Below, in pieces: positions 25,141-34,192 of a stretch of 64,000 nucleotides of DNA. Source of the stretch: Actinomycetes bacterium (GTDB taxonomy: Bacteria > Actinomycetota > Acidimicrobiia > Acidimicrobiales > Acidimicrobiaceae). The notes under the pieces were generated by a model. That model did not search any database. It saw nothing but the letters and a program-made list of their open reading frames with translations, and had not been told where the DNA came from. Each line of letters starts with the position of its first letter. The stretch's first letter is position 1. The position numbers were made by a program, and so were the translations under genes. The stretch lies in the NCBI GenBank assembly GCA_021806545.1, contig JAJZXI010000001.1:1-64000 (forward strand), in the 5' to 3' direction.

Positions 25141-26358
25141 TCATAACCGTAGGTCGACCATCGAGTGGCTGACAGAAGGAGTCGGGACGACCTCATGGCC
25201 CGACACGACTCCCACCGCCGGACCTGGCGTCGATGTCTTCGACTGGTCTGCTTGGTTACCTCTGTGTTGCTCACCGAATCCGAGGTCCCGGTTCAGTTGG
25301 TTCGTGAGGTCCGGCAGCTGGGCACTGACCATACCTCGGGTCAAGGGGTCAGCTACTTGAATATGCACCTGGATCTCGCCACCGTTCGAGGTCACTTGGA
25401 GCTGGAGTTGCCCAAGGTCTTTGGGCTCCAGCGCAATGGTGATGGTCCTCGGCAGATTACCCTCTCTGACCACCTGTGCCACTACGGCGCCGAGCTGGCC
25501 AAGGGGCGTGGAGCCGACTGCTTCACCCGTCGTGGCCATCACCGGTGCGGTGGCCAAGGGCGCACTCTGCTGAGCATGCTCCAAGGCTCCGATCGCCGGC
25601 GACTGGTTACTCAATTGGGCGCCGAGGCGTAGTGCTGCACGCTGCCCGACACCAGCCGTGTTCCCCGCTCCGCTGCGGGTGGGTGCGGGCATCAGATTCA
25701 CATCCACAACGGGAGCGTTGGGCACGTGGCTCGGCCTTGCCACTATCGACGGCTTCGTCGGGGCCGCGGTCACTGGGGCAGCGCCTTGTGCACCTTCGGA
25801 GGCGGCGGTGGCGACGGCATTCGAGATCGCGAGCGCCTGGCCCTCACTACCTGGGTGAGAGCGTAGGGCTGTCGAAGGAACCGGCACAGAACTGGTCTGG
25901 CCCTCACTACCTGGGTGAGAGGCCGGCGAGCTCAAGGATATTGGCTCGGGTCGGCTCGGTGCGAGCGCAATCGATCGAGCTGCTTGCCCTCGCTGATCGC
26001 CCACCATCGTAGCGGGCAAGCTCATCTCAGCGCCAGGCGCTGGCGTGGCTGGCTGAATGGCAGCCAGGGAGGGCTTTGGTCGCGATGTTGGCGTTCGAAG
26101 AGTCGCCTCACGGACAGTAGCTTGCGCAGGTCCACCCTCATTGGCCGCAGTGGGTACAGTGGTGGGCACCGTAGGCAGGGGTTGCCTCCGCAGCGCCTGC
26201 TGGTGCAGATGAGCCTGGACCTGTTGAAAGTTTGCGCCCTCCTTTGTCGCACCACCCGAATGACGAGCGTTCTTTCGTCCACTCGATTTGGTCGCGTTGG
26301 CGCGAGACGGCACAACCGCGAGCAACGGTGTGCTGGCAGATTTAGCCACTGGTGACAT
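25141..26358 (-). CDS. fliK: flagellar hook-length control protein FliK
   Basis: A 405-residue secreted ruler protein. About 290 residues of Pro/Ala/Ser-rich low-complexity sequence are followed by the FliK C-terminal domain (TITIALEPKDLGQLQLQV, HIQVADPLTRGMV), which interacts with FlhB. The linker has a repeated HPGSEGQ unit from a 60-base periodic repeat at 25837-25860 and 25897-25920. It overlaps the preceding hydrolase gene by 17 bases. Confidence 0.9.
   Translation of the reverse strand: MSPVAKSASTPLLAVVPSRANATKSSGRKNARHSGGATKEGANFQQVQAHLHQQALRRQPLPTVPTTVPTAANEGGPAQATVREATLRTPTSRPKPSLAAIQPATPAPGAEMSLPATMVGDQRGQAARSIALAPSRPEPISLSSPASHPGSEGQTSSVPVPSTALRSHPGSEGQALAISNAVATAASEGAQGAAPVTAAPTKPSIVARPSHVPNAPVVDVNLMPAPTRSGAGNTAGVGQRAALRLGAQLSNQSPAIGALEHAQQSAPLATAPVMATTGEAVGSTPLGQLGAVVAQVVREGNLPRTITIALEPKDLGQLQLQVTSNGGEIQVHIQVADPLTRGMVSAQLPDLTNQLNRDLGFGEQHRGNQADQSKTSTPGPAVGVVSGHEVVPTPSVSHSMVDLRL
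25837..25920 (-). repeat. 60-bp spaced direct repeat in fliK
   Basis: A 24-base unit occurs identically at 25837-25860 and 25897-25920, exactly 60 bases apart. In frame it repeats the SHPGSEGQ peptide in the FliK linker. Such repeats can change linker length by slippage or recombination. Confidence 0.8.
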
Positions 26359-27457
26359 TTTGGCCTCCCATCAATCCCATGACTTCGTTGACATAGTTCT
26401 GCGTCTGGGCGTAAGGCGGTATCCCACCATACTGCTCGACCGCCCCATCGCCAGCGTTATAGGCGGCCAAGGCAAGCGGTACCGACCCAAATCTCGCCAA
26501 CTTCTGCGAGAGCAGCTCAGCCGCCCCATAGATCGCCTGTGTCGGATCCATCGGGTTGACTCCGAGCGATGCGGCGGTCTGTGGCATGATCTGCATAATT
26601 CCCTCAGCACCCGCCGACGAAACCGCTGAAGGGTTCATTCCCGACTCTGCCGTCGCGACCGAGGCGAGAAGGTTCTGTGGAAGGTGGTAAGCCTGCGTCG
26701 CGGCGGCAAAGACCGGCGCGAGGTTACTCGGAGCGGCGACCGATCCCACCGGCCCATCGGTTGGCGCAACGTTGCGGATCTCAGTTGGAGATCCGACTGG
26801 TTGGATCTGCACCGTCTGGCCGGTTTGCGGTGCGTCGACCATGTAGCCATTGCCAAGATAGATACCAACGTGATACGCCGGGTTCCCGTAGAAGACCAGA
26901 TCACCCGGTTGGGCCTGGGCAAGCGACGCCACTTTAGTCCCCACCTGTTGCTGTTGGTCGGCCACTCTCGGCAGATCGATACCTGCCTGGCCATAGGCCC
27001 ACTGGACCAGGCCCGAGCAGTCAAAGCCGGTTGTAGGCGACGAACCCCCCCAGACGTAGGGGACACCGACCTCCCCGAGTGCATTGGCGAGTGCCTGGGT
27101 AATGGGTGACGGTGTGGAGCCTGAGCTTGGTGCACTGGGGGCGATCGCCGCGGAGGCCGTCAGAGCCGGTGCACTCACGGAAGCGGGCGATGATCCGCCG
27201 GTCACGCCGTTCGCCAGGGGCACGCCAGAGCTGAGTCCTGCCGCGAGTGACGGAGCCGCACTGGTGCCCAAGGTGGCGGAGGTACTCGTCGTCGTCGTTG
27301 CCTTGGGATCGAGAATCGCACCGATCGTCGACTGCACCTGATTCAACGTCTGGAGAAACGCACTCGGGCCATTTGAGGTAACGGTTTGGCTGGCCAACTG
27401 GTTAAAGGCGTTGGAGAGGTCGGTGAGCGCGGGCAGGGTGGAGGGGATTGCGTTCAT
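26342..27457 (-). CDS. flagellar NlpC/P60 endopeptidase-lytic transglycosylase fusion (FlgJ-like role)
   Basis: A 371-residue protein encoded between fliJ and fliK. After a 120-residue Ala/Ser/Thr-rich head it has an NlpC/P60 domain (GVPYVWGGSSPTTGFDCSGL with the catalytic Cys, HVGIYLGNGYMV with the catalytic His), then a soluble lytic transglycosylase domain (ASVATAESGMNPSAVSSAG with catalytic Glu, GIMQIMPQTAASLG, LALAAYNAG). It should cut both peptide and glycan bonds of peptidoglycan. There is no signal peptide, so it may leave through the flagellar export gate as FlgJ does. It overlaps both neighbours, which ties it to flagellar assembly. Confidence 0.88.
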   Translation of the reverse strand: MNAIPSTLPALTDLSNAFNQLASQTVTSNGPSAFLQTLNQVQSTIGAILDPKATTTTSTSATLGTSAAPSLAAGLSSGVPLANGVTGGSSPASVSAPALTASAAIAPSAPSSGSTPSPITQALANALGEVGVPYVWGGSSPTTGFDCSGLVQWAYGQAGIDLPRVADQQQQVGTKVASLAQAQPGDLVFYGNPAYHVGIYLGNGYMVDAPQTGQTVQIQPVGSPTEIRNVAPTDGPVGSVAAPSNLAPVFAAATQAYHLPQNLLASVATAESGMNPSAVSSAGAEGIMQIMPQTAASLGVNPMDPTQAIYGAAELLSQKLARFGSVPLALAAYNAGDGAVEQYGGIPPYAQTQNYVNEVMGLMGGQNVTSG

Positions 27458-27870
27458 ACGTCACCCCGCTCGGATCGGTCAAAGATCTGTCGAGCGACAA
27501 AGAAATCCAGGACCTCAACCAGCTCTCTCCTGTCCTCGATACGGGTAAGTTCGGCGGTTGTTGCCGATCGAAGCTGCTCGAGTGTCCGACGGCGAGCATC
27601 AATCCCGAGCAACACCCTCTCTTGCACTGCGATCGTCTGGAATGCCGCCAACGCGGACTCGCCATGCTCCTGGGCCAACGACAGATGTTCGGGTCCAAGG
27701 GCGCCAAGTTCCGAGCGCGCCTCTACCACGGCTAGATGATCATCCACCGCACGGAGTTCGCTGGCCCGTCGTTCGACCGCCACACGCAACTCGAGCAGAT
27801 GTCCCCATCGTTCGATCTCTTGCATTCGCAGGAGCAGCGTGAGTGCCCTACGCCGTCCTAGGAGGTTCAT
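27454..27870 (-). CDS. fliJ: flagellar export chaperone FliJ
   Basis: A 138-residue, highly charged, helical coiled-coil protein between fliI and the hydrolase gene. FliJ proteins are weakly conserved in sequence; identification rests on the coiled-coil composition, length and position after fliI. FliJ couples the FliI ATPase to FlhA. Confidence 0.82.
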   Translation of the reverse strand: MNLLGRRRALTLLLRMQEIERWGHLLELRVAVERRASELRAVDDHLAVVEARSELGALGPEHLSLAQEHGESALAAFQTIAVQERVLLGIDARRRTLEQLRSATTAELTRIEDRRELVEVLDFFVARQIFDRSERGDV

Positions 27871-29177
27871 GGCGTGACTCCCAGTGCCTGAGACAGTCTC
27901 GCCCAGGTCGTATCCGCAGGGGTGAGCTCCATCAGGTCCTGTGCGAACAGCTGCGTGAGGCGAGGAACCAGCGCGAGAGCTCGGTCCACGTTGGGATTCG
28001 AACCCGCTACGTAGGCGCCCAAGTCGATAAGGTCGCGTACCTGATCGAGCTCGGCAAAGAGACGCCGAGCCTCATGTGCAAGTGCACGTTTGGGTTCATC
28101 GAGGATAGCGGTCTCAAGTCGTGATATCGACTCGAGCACGGACACTGCCGGGTAGAGACCCCGTTGGGCCTGTGCACGACTCAAGACGATATGGCCGTCG
28201 AGCACGGAACGGGCGGAGTCGGCGATCGGATCGTTCAAGTCGTCGCCATCGACCAGGACCGAGTAGATACCCGTGATGCTACCAAGACTCGAAGTCCCTG
28301 CCCGCTCCAAGAGCCGCGCCATGAGCGCAAAGACCGACGGTGGATAACCGCGGACGCTCGGTGGCTCGCCCGCCGAGAGCCCGATCTCGCGCTGTGCCAA
28401 GCCGAGGCGGGTCAGCGAATCCATCACCAACAACACACGCTTTCCTTGATCCCGGAACCACTCGGCGACACGGGTGGCCGCCAGCGCCGCTCGCACGCGC
28501 AGCAGCGGTGGTGCATCGGAGGTTGCCACGACAATTGCGGCTTTGGCGAGCCCCTCAGGACCGAGGTCGTGCTCGAGAAACTCCTTGACCTCGCGGCCTC
28601 GCTCACCGACGAGCGCCAACACGATCACATCGACATCGGCTCCGCGAATCATCATGGACAATAGCGACGATTTGCCAACACCTGCACCGGCAAAAACTCC
28701 GAGCCGCTGACCAATACCACACGGCACCAGCGCATCGATAACCCGAATTCCGAGGGAGAGCTGCTCATCGATCAAGCTCCGATCCATAGGGGATGGCGCA
28801 CGACCCTCGATAACGACGAGGTCATCGGGTGTGAGCGGTCCAAGTTGATCAATCGGACGTCCTTCGGAATCGAGCACACGGCCGAGCAGCGCTGGACCGA
28901 CGGGGAACAGTGGCGGGCGTTTGAGCGACCACGCGGGGTTCCCATACCGGACACCCGTCATCTCCTTGAAGGGCATACAGATCAGTCGCTGGTTGTCGAG
29001 GCCAACCACCTCGGCGATCAAGGTCTTCGATCCCCCGAGATCGACTACGACCGCATCCCCGATGCCGGCCTCCACCCCTTCTACCTCGAGATGCATCCCG
29101 ACCAACCGACACACTCGTCCTCGCGGAGTGGGTTCCACCACCGAGAGCAGGCGCTCACGCATCACCTCAGGAATCAT
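27867..29177 (-). CDS. fliI: flagellum-specific ATPase FliI
   Basis: A 436-residue ATPase of the type III secretion family related to F1-beta. Walker A is GAGVGKSSLL, Walker B VLLVMDSLTRLG, and LALVGERGREVKEF follows. It powers and organises delivery of export substrates together with FliH and FliJ. It overlaps fliH by 11 bases. Confidence 0.96.
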   Translation of the reverse strand: MIPEVMRERLLSVVEPTPRGRVCRLVGMHLEVEGVEAGIGDAVVVDLGGSKTLIAEVVGLDNQRLICMPFKEMTGVRYGNPAWSLKRPPLFPVGPALLGRVLDSEGRPIDQLGPLTPDDLVVIEGRAPSPMDRSLIDEQLSLGIRVIDALVPCGIGQRLGVFAGAGVGKSSLLSMMIRGADVDVIVLALVGERGREVKEFLEHDLGPEGLAKAAIVVATSDAPPLLRVRAALAATRVAEWFRDQGKRVLLVMDSLTRLGLAQREIGLSAGEPPSVRGYPPSVFALMARLLERAGTSSLGSITGIYSVLVDGDDLNDPIADSARSVLDGHIVLSRAQAQRGLYPAVSVLESISRLETAILDEPKRALAHEARRLFAELDQVRDLIDLGAYVAGSNPNVDRALALVPRLTQLFAQDLMELTPADTTWARLSQALGVTP

Positions 29178-29808
29178 GATGCCAACTCCCTAACTCGCTC
29201 ACCACCCGCTCGAAGGCCGTTGCGATGCGTGCGTCGAAAACCCGTGCGCCGGACTCAACCACAAGATCGTGGGGTCCAAACCCTTCGCCGACGACCACCA
29301 CAGCTTCAAGCCCCCGCTCGAGTAGCTGGGGCAGCAGCGATGCCTGCACCGCATCCAGGTTCTGCGCAGCCACCCTCACCAGGAAGGTCTCCTGCGTGGC
29401 GGCCGCCTCGGCCGTCTCCTCGATGATCTGGCGAATTCGCTCCAGTGGTTGGGCTATCTCGGTGCGGAGAATCCGCTCGACAAGCTCGAGTGCGAAGCCG
29501 ATGACGTCGGCCAACTCCACGGCAAACTGCTGCGCACGTGCCTGGTGCAGACCCCGGATCGCGCTATCGATGAGGTCATTGTTCAGGCGGGAGCGTGCAA
29601 GCTCCTCCTTCATCTCTCGATCGAGCATGGCCCGAGCGTGCTCGACACCGGCATCGAAGGCCTCAGCACGTACCGCCTCGATCTCCTCACGCCACTGGGT
29701 CGCCGACCGCGTCGGCACCGAGGCGCCAAAACCAATGTCTTCGAGCACGGTGTTGACCGAGGGAAGATCAAGGCGGATCACCTCCGGCTGGTTGGATCGC
29801 GAATCCAT
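29167..29808 (-). CDS. fliH: flagellar assembly protein FliH
   Basis: A 213-residue regulator of FliI with a long central helical region rich in Ala, Glu and Arg and a C-terminal FliH/V-ATPase E-like domain. Identified from composition and its place between fliG and fliI. Confidence 0.87.
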   Translation of the reverse strand: MDSRSNQPEVIRLDLPSVNTVLEDIGFGASVPTRSATQWREEIEAVRAEAFDAGVEHARAMLDREMKEELARSRLNNDLIDSAIRGLHQARAQQFAVELADVIGFALELVERILRTEIAQPLERIRQIIEETAEAAATQETFLVRVAAQNLDAVQASLLPQLLERGLEAVVVVGEGFGPHDLVVESGARVFDARIATAFERVVSELGSWHHDS

Positions 29809-30821
29809 CAGTTCACCAGCTCCTCGTCAGCTCGTGCGATCGTGATCTCGCCGGCAGCCTCGAGTTCGCGGACTGAACGCACAATACCGGCCTGCGCCGC
29901 CTCGACCGTAGAGAGGCGCACCGGTCCGAGAATTTCGATCTCTTCCTCGAGATCGAGTGCAGCTCGCTCTGAGATATTCCCCATTACCTTCGCTACCAGC
30001 GAGGGGGCAACACCCTTGAGGGCAACCGCCAAATCCTTCGGGCTTACCTGCCGCAATACTCGCTGGAGCGTGCGATCATCAAGCGCGAGCACGTCCTCAA
30101 AGACAAACATCTGCTCGCGGATACGATCCGCAAGCTCCGGGTCTACCGCGTCGAGATCCGAGAGGATACGACGCTCAGTCGTCTGGTCGATATTGTTGAG
30201 AATCTCGACAACAGAACTCAAACCGCTGTGCATCGCCACCGGCCCGGCCTTGGTCAGCCCGGCGAGCTTGCGCTGCAAGATGACGGCGGTCTGTTCGACG
30301 ATGATCGGATCCACGCGACTCAACAAGGCGATCCTGCGTGTCACGTCGGCACGGATCTCGTCGGGCATCGCCGCCATGACCTCTGCGGCCATCGTCGAGT
30401 TGACGTGCGACAGGATCAGGGCAACGGTTTGAGGATGCTCCTCCTGCAGGAAGGAGGCGAGCTGAAAGGACTCGACATGAGAGAGAAAAGAGAGTGGATT
30501 CTCTATCGAGCGCCCGGAGAACTGCGCAAGAACCTCGTCGGCCTCGTTCCTTCCCAGGCGAGCCGCGAGAATCTCACGGGCCGTATCCATGCCGCCCTGG
30601 CCAACGGTCTTGACAGCGATGACCGACTCGACAAACTCCTCCATCAACTCAGCGATCGTCTCCTTGTCAAGACTAGGCAGCTTGGCAATTTCGAGCGTCA
30701 GCGCCACCGCCTCGGTCTCGCTCATCGACCTCAGCACACGGGCTGCCAGCTCGGTACCAAGTTGCACCAGCACCGCCGCCGACTTTTGAATGCCAGTGAG
30801 ATCCTTGACCTGGGTTGTCAC
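29808..30821 (-). CDS. fliG: flagellar motor switch protein FliG
   Basis: A 337-residue C-ring protein that contacts MotA. The conserved middle domain (EEHPQTVALILSHV) and C-terminal charged ridge (MFVFEDVLALDDRTLQRVLR) are clear. Overlaps fliF by four bases and fliH by one. Confidence 0.96.
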   Translation of the reverse strand: MTTQVKDLTGIQKSAAVLVQLGTELAARVLRSMSETEAVALTLEIAKLPSLDKETIAELMEEFVESVIAVKTVGQGGMDTAREILAARLGRNEADEVLAQFSGRSIENPLSFLSHVESFQLASFLQEEHPQTVALILSHVNSTMAAEVMAAMPDEIRADVTRRIALLSRVDPIIVEQTAVILQRKLAGLTKAGPVAMHSGLSSVVEILNNIDQTTERRILSDLDAVDPELADRIREQMFVFEDVLALDDRTLQRVLRQVSPKDLAVALKGVAPSLVAKVMGNISERAALDLEEEIEILGPVRLSTVEAAQAGIVRSVRELEAAGEITIARADEELVN

Positions 30822-32356
30822 TTGTTTCCTCGAGACCCCATCCAGATGCGCAGTAGTTTGGCAACATCGTCTGGCTGTTTGTCGATATAGTCGAGCACGT
30901 CATCAGCGACAATGGGCTGGGGCGCCGGCATCGACAGGGCTGGCATGACCTGAGTAGTATCGTCGCCAGGTCCCAGCGCCATCGTGGGCGACCCAGCATC
31001 GAGAAAGAGCGGCTCGATCTCGGTGCGCGCTGACGAGCGAGCCATCAGGAGGATCGCTCCAATAATGCCAAGCACCAGCAGAACGATTTTTGCCAGCGAA
31101 AAGATAGACCCGAATGGACTCTGACTCGCGGGGACGGCCGCGGTCTGGGTGGCAAATGGCAGGGATACCACGCTCAGCGTATCCCCGCGCTTTGGTACGA
31201 TGCCAGCCGCTGCAGCAACCATACTCTTGATCTTTGCCAGGGAGTAGCCGGTCTTTAACTTCGAGTTGACCGCCACGGCAATTGACAGGCGCTGCACCTG
31301 GCCAGGCGCCTGAACGGTGGTCTGGTCAATCTGACCAACCGCGTAGCTATTGTTCGCAGACGTCTGCTTGTAGTTGCTCTTGGTACCGTTGCCCGCCACC
31401 GGCGCAATCGCCCCGAGGGTGCCGCCTGCAACCGTTCCTGCACCGGTGAACGTTTGCGTCTGGGTGTTGGACTGAGTAACCGCCGACTGGGGCTTACCTT
31501 TGACCGTTGGGATCTGCTGCGACTTCGTCGTGACCTGGTTGTAGTTCAAGGTGGCCGACACTCGCACGTTCGCCTGGTTAGGGCCAAGTACCGAATCCAG
31601 CATCGACTGTAGGGAAGCCTCAAGGGTGTTGTCGTACGACTGGGTTGCTGAGCTCGTCCCGGTCCCCGTCACCCCCTGCCCGGGTGCCGCCAACACGTCG
31701 CCGTTCTGATCGACGACGGTGACGCCGTTAGCATTCATGCCAGGAATTGCCGAGGCTACCAGATGGACGATAGCCTGCACCTGGGTTGAGGACAGTGACA
31801 CTCCGTTGTCCAGCGTGACGATCACCGAGGCCGTCGGCGACTGATTGCCACCAACCGCGAAGACATCGGTAGGTGGCAACGCGAGATTGACCTGTGCGCT
31901 CTGAACCCCGTTGATCGCCTCAATCGTCTGTTCGAGCTGGCCCTGGAGCGCCGCCTGATAGTCCGCCTGCTGCGTGATCTGTGACGTGGTGATACCGACC
32001 TTCGACAGGAGCGAAAGGCCCACAGTGGAGTTCGCTGGCAAGCCAGCTTGAGCCATCGCGATCCGCTCCTGATCGACCATGTTTTGAGGCACCTCAATCA
32101 CCGAACCAGAGCCCGCAAGCTGATATGGTACGCCGGCACTTGAAAGCTTCGCGGTGATCGCACCGGCGTCTGACGCCGACAGATTGGTAAAGAGAACGCC
32201 GTAGGTTGGCTTTGAGGTCATCGAAGAGACCACAAAGACGATCGCCACCACGATCGCGAGCCCCACCAAGACAACCGCCTTCTGACCGGTCGTAAAGCCG
32301 TCGGCGAAGCGCTTGAGACTCTTGGTGACATTCGACAAGGTATCCGTAGACGCCAT
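30818..32356 (-). CDS. fliF: flagellar MS-ring protein FliF
   Basis: A 512-residue ring protein with membrane helices near residues 27-45 and 425-445, and ring-building motifs between (YGVLFTNLSASDAGAITAKL, GVPYQLAGSGSVIEVP). The C-terminal tail, ending in DDVAKLLRIWMG, binds FliG. Length is typical. Confidence 0.95.
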   Translation of the reverse strand: MASTDTLSNVTKSLKRFADGFTTGQKAVVLVGLAIVVAIVFVVSSMTSKPTYGVLFTNLSASDAGAITAKLSSAGVPYQLAGSGSVIEVPQNMVDQERIAMAQAGLPANSTVGLSLLSKVGITTSQITQQADYQAALQGQLEQTIEAINGVQSAQVNLALPPTDVFAVGGNQSPTASVIVTLDNGVSLSSTQVQAIVHLVASAIPGMNANGVTVVDQNGDVLAAPGQGVTGTGTSSATQSYDNTLEASLQSMLDSVLGPNQANVRVSATLNYNQVTTKSQQIPTVKGKPQSAVTQSNTQTQTFTGAGTVAGGTLGAIAPVAGNGTKSNYKQTSANNSYAVGQIDQTTVQAPGQVQRLSIAVAVNSKLKTGYSLAKIKSMVAAAAGIVPKRGDTLSVVSLPFATQTAAVPASQSPFGSIFSLAKIVLLVLGIIGAILLMARSSARTEIEPLFLDAGSPTMALGPGDDTTQVMPALSMPAPQPIVADDVLDYIDKQPDDVAKLLRIWMGSRGNK

Positions 32357-32410
32357 TCCTTCTCCCTACCCAAATTCACTTTGTCGCATCGATGGATGTA
32401 CGGTGGTGAC

Positions 32411-32716
32411 CTAGAACTGCGTGGACATCACTTGGTTGATTGCGCTGACCGCTCCGTTGCGCAGCGCAACCACGAGCTGGGTAGCGAGTAACGACTCACT
32501 GGAAGCAACCATGGCATTACTCAGGTTCGCCTGGCCGGTCGCCACTTGCTGAGCCTGAGTAGCCGCTGTCGCCTGCGTACCTTGCAAGGAGTCGATAGCC
32601 TTCCCTAGAATCTGTCCGAACGAACTGGTTCCAGTAGAGGCGCTTGGGGTGCTCGAGCCGATAGGAGGCAAGGTGGCCCCAAAACTCGAGGAGATCGCGC
32701 CGATCGCGGGAATCAT
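32411..32716 (-). CDS. fliE: flagellar hook-basal body protein FliE
   Basis: A 101-residue protein joining the MS ring to the rod. The helical C-terminal half (ANLSNAMVASSESLLATQL) is the family core. Its ATG overlaps the flgC stop. Confidence 0.92.
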   Translation of the reverse strand: MIPAIGAISSSFGATLPPIGSSTPSASTGTSSFGQILGKAIDSLQGTQATAATQAQQVATGQANLSNAMVASSESLLATQLVVALRNGAVSAINQVMSTQF

Positions 32717-33150
32717 CAGCTCACGATCCCAAGTATTGACAGGTAAGCCGCCTTCGCCTGGCTCATCACCGAGGCGTTAGCCTCATAGCTGTACTGGGCG
32801 TTCACCAGGTTACCGAGCTGCGTACCGAGGTTGATACCAGGCTCTTTGACCATGCCGAGCTTGTTCGCAAACGTCGAGTTTGGATCGTACTTGAGCACGC
32901 CGTTCGGTTTCGGTGTCACAATCTGGGTCACCTGGACGCCGTCACCGAGTGCATAGTTGGTGAGGTTGGGAATCCCGGTGGAGTTGACCGACGGCTTCGG
33001 CGCCACCAACACCTCCTGCTCCTGATACTGCGGCTGATTGACACCCGAGATGTCGTTGGCATTTGCGATGTTGGAGCCGATAGTGTCGAGCCAGGTCTGT
33101 TCAGCATTTACGCCACTACCAGCAATATTGATTGCACCGAACAATGACAT
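32716..33150 (-). CDS. flgC: flagellar basal-body rod protein FlgC
   Basis: A 144-residue proximal rod protein with the axial N-terminal motif GSNIANANDISG and C-terminal helix (GTQLGNLVNAQYSYEANASV). Overlaps flgB and fliE by one base each (TGATG). Confidence 0.95.
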   Translation of the reverse strand: MSLFGAINIAGSGVNAEQTWLDTIGSNIANANDISGVNQPQYQEQEVLVAPKPSVNSTGIPNLTNYALGDGVQVTQIVTPKPNGVLKYDPNSTFANKLGMVKEPGINLGTQLGNLVNAQYSYEANASVMSQAKAAYLSILGIVS

Positions 33151-33488
33151 CAGAACTGACCTCCCATCGAGCCCGATAGGATTTGAAATTGAGTGGTTAG
33201 CTGGTTCGATACCGCCTGGTAAGCGAGTGCATTATTTTGCAGTCGTACCAGTTGGTTTCCTACCGATACATTGTTGCCGTCGAGCGACTCAGGGTTCGTC
33301 GACGAAGTGAGTGTGATCGACGCGGTACCACCGTTGGCCAGCGCATTCGACAATGATGATTGGAAGGAGACATTGGATGTCTGGAATCCTGGCGTATTGA
33401 TATTGGCCAGATTGTTCGCGATCGCATGCTGCTGCGCCGTCAACCCATCAAGCGCAAACTGGAGAGCTTGAATCGAGGTAGAACCCAC
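33150..33488 (-). CDS. flgB: flagellar basal-body rod protein FlgB
   Basis: A 112-residue proximal rod protein with AIANNLANINTPGFQTSNV near the N terminus and the matching C-terminal helix. The start is a GTG with GGGCGG upstream. It is the first gene of the long flgB-flhA run after a 425-base gap, so a promoter must lie ahead of it. Confidence 0.95.
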   Translation of the reverse strand: MGSTSIQALQFALDGLTAQQHAIANNLANINTPGFQTSNVSFQSSLSNALANGGTASITLTSSTNPESLDGNNVSVGNQLVRLQNNALAYQAVSNQLTTQFQILSGSMGGQF

Positions 33489-33913
33489 GGTACCGCCCTT
33501 TCAAAGTAAAGCTATCCATAGCCCACTTCCGAGCGATCCGTGCTCGCATGGTTAGCTTCGGTTGGGCTCAAGCTCCACTTAAATAACTTCTCGAAACGCT
33601 CGCTAGTTCGACGAGAAATGTAAGAGGGTTCTAACGGCTCTCGTGCTCGGTTGGTCCGGTGGCTACCGGGTCGCGGGGCTACACCGAGAGACCCCAGCCG
33701 GGGTCGAGGTTGTACGTCCAGTGGCCCCTTGGCCTGTTGTCACCACGTGCACCGAACGCAAGAGGGGCCTTTGCGCCATCAGCCCTTCTTCCGCAGGCGA
33801 GCTACGCATTCGTCGAGACCACACCTGCCGACAGGCTCCAACAGCATCCATCAGGCTCCAAAGCCACGGGAGCAGATTTATCGATACCGGCGGACCACCA
33901 CGATCATCGGGCA
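33489..33913. other. intergenic stretch ahead of flgB
   Basis: 425 bases with no supported gene, although several frames are open on the plus strand and one on the minus strand. It should hold the promoter of the flgB operon (candidate at 33555-33581) and the end of the fliDS transcript. Confidence 0.5.
33555..33581 (-). promoter_or_regulatory. candidate flagellar-type (sigma-28-like) promoter of flgB
   Basis: On the minus strand TAAG (33581-33578) is followed after 15 bases by ACCGAAGC (33562-33555), a partial match to the sigma-28 pattern TAAA-N15-GCCGATAA. It lies 67 bases ahead of flgB, almost the same distance as the similar element ahead of fliC. Confidence 0.35.
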
Positions 33914-34192
33914 CTACGCCAGAACGTCGATCAACACGACTCGGCTCGCATCCTTCATCCGCGAGTAACGCAATACGGTCGAAAAGGCATCCATTCGCGT
34001 GCGTAACTCATTGCTGAGTTCTTGCGTGCGCACAACGAGGGCCTCAGAACGCGCCTTCAGTTCGCGGGGAAGATGGGTGCTCGGCTGGGCTCGATCGAAC
34101 CGAGTCCCAAGAGCCCCGCCACCGGCGAGCGAACGCTCGACTGCATCGAGATGCTCTTCGTAGGCGTCAAGATAGGCAACCCATTCATCCAT
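33914..34192 (-). CDS. FliT-like flagellar chaperone (by position)
   Basis: A 92-residue helical protein starting MDEWVAYLDAYEEHLDAVE, directly after fliS and overlapping its stop by eight bases. FliT, a chaperone of FliD, usually follows fliS, and this protein has the right size and helical, charged composition; sequence similarity is too weak for certainty. The ATG at 34192 is preferred over an upstream start at 34228 that would lie deep inside fliS. Confidence 0.55.
   Translation of the reverse strand: MDEWVAYLDAYEEHLDAVERSLAGGGALGTRFDRAQPSTHLPRELKARSEALVVRTQELSNELRTRMDAFSTVLRYSRMKDASRVVLIDVLA

Noticed and set aside
33643-34017. Overlapping open frames on the plus strand ahead of flgB
   Set aside because: Three plus frames are open together, rich in Arg, Pro and Ser, with no family signal, and they run into the fliT-like gene on the other strand.
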